Assembly: GCA_002425685.1 (NCBI GenBank)
Contig: DIMS01000084.1
Span: forward strand, 1,200-6,228
Direction of reading: 5' to 3'
Origin: Synergistaceae bacterium UBA5560
GTDB taxonomy: Bacteria; Synergistota; Synergistia; Synergistales; Aminiphilaceae
Length of the DNA: 5,029 nt
Shown here: positions 4,946 to 5,029 of the stretch, in pieces
Numbering within the stretch: the stretch's first letter is position 1
Layout: every line of letters begins with the position of its first letter
Notes under the pieces: generated by a model
What the model was told of the DNA's origin: nothing
Seen by the model: the letters and a program-made list of their open reading frames with translations, nothing else
Databases searched by the model: none
Program-made: the position numbers and the translations under genes

Positions 4946-5029
4946 TTATCGTTTTTCTCTTTTTTTCTTCGAAATGGAGTGAATTTCTTCCGAAATTCTC
5001 CGGAGCCAGTATGGAGAGAGGAACTCCCA
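4946..5029 (-). CDS. Possible C-terminus of an upstream minus-strand gene (partial)
   Basis: One minus-strand frame is open from the right edge to a TAA at 4946-4948. It reads WEFLSPYWLRRISEEIHS, then a short lysine/arginine-rich tail, 27 residues in all. It resembles an amphipathic helix with a basic end and has the most G/C third positions of the three minus frames. The other two minus frames are also open over this short stretch, so the call rests on style only. The J-protein promoter begins 50 nt further on, a normal distance for a new transcription unit. The alternative is that the stretch is non-coding and AT-rich. Confidence 0.3.
   Translation of the reverse strand, partial: WEFLSPYWLRRISEEIHSISKKKREKR

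Noticed and set aside
4911..4982. 23-codon plus-strand frame from GTG with an upstream AGGGGAG
   Set aside because: Homopolymer-driven Phe-rich peptide over the AT-rich tract, with no promoter seen. Chance is likely.
4981..4998. Inverted repeat GAATTT-N6-AAATTC
   Set aside because: Short A/T-rich arms in an AT-rich stretch are expected by chance, and no promoter is clearly linked to it.

Overview
The window is a high-GC bacterial segment with short intergenic regions, clear Shine-Dalgarno sites and recognisable sigma70-type promoters. The gene content (ClpB, a zinc-finger-less J-domain co-chaperone, a soluble PocR-domain chemoreceptor and an SDS-type PLP ammonia-lyase) and the CtsR-like operators suggest an anaerobic, Gram-positive-related or Synergistota-type bacterium. 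That assignment is a judgement from protein style and is not proven by the sequence.

Layout from left to right. (1) The 5' part of clpB lies on the minus strand at 1-623 and runs off the left edge just before Walker A of the first ATPase domain. Its promoter (759-786) is followed directly by a CtsR-type direct repeat (735-751). (2) An intergenic stretch of about 300 bases (787-1085) holds a perfect palindrome and a 13-codon mini-ORF, and no convincing protein gene. (3) On the plus strand lies a complete transcription-attenuation module: promoter 1086-1114, a 33-codon leader peptide with four consecutive isoleucine codons (1147-1248), competing protector and antiterminator pairings, and a 13-bp GC-rich terminator with a U-tract (1267-1313). 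(4) It precedes a 322-aa fold-type II PLP enzyme (1366-2334) that closely resembles animal cytosolic serine/threonine dehydratase. (5) Convergent to it, on the minus strand, is a soluble chemoreceptor with an N-terminal PocR sensor domain (2413-3468). (6) Further right, also on the minus strand, is a 338-aa class B DnaJ/CbpA-type co-chaperone (3746-4762). Its terminator is at 3654-3680, and its promoter (4868-4895) and perfect CtsR box (4844-4860) have the same geometry as those of clpB. (7) The right edge is AT-rich and may hold the C-terminus of another minus-strand gene.

Two regulatory stories stand out. First, clpB and the J-protein gene, 3 kb apart, share a promoter-operator design: -10 TATACT, then 7 nt, then a 17-bp CtsR-like box. 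They probably form a protein-quality-control regulon that opens on heat or proteotoxic stress. Second, the isoleucine-codon attenuator implies that the SDS-like enzyme is made when charged tRNA-Ile is scarce. That points to biosynthetic threonine deamination (2-oxobutyrate for isoleucine) rather than the serine catabolism its closest-looking relatives would suggest. The chemoreceptor has its own promoter and no evident link to either story.
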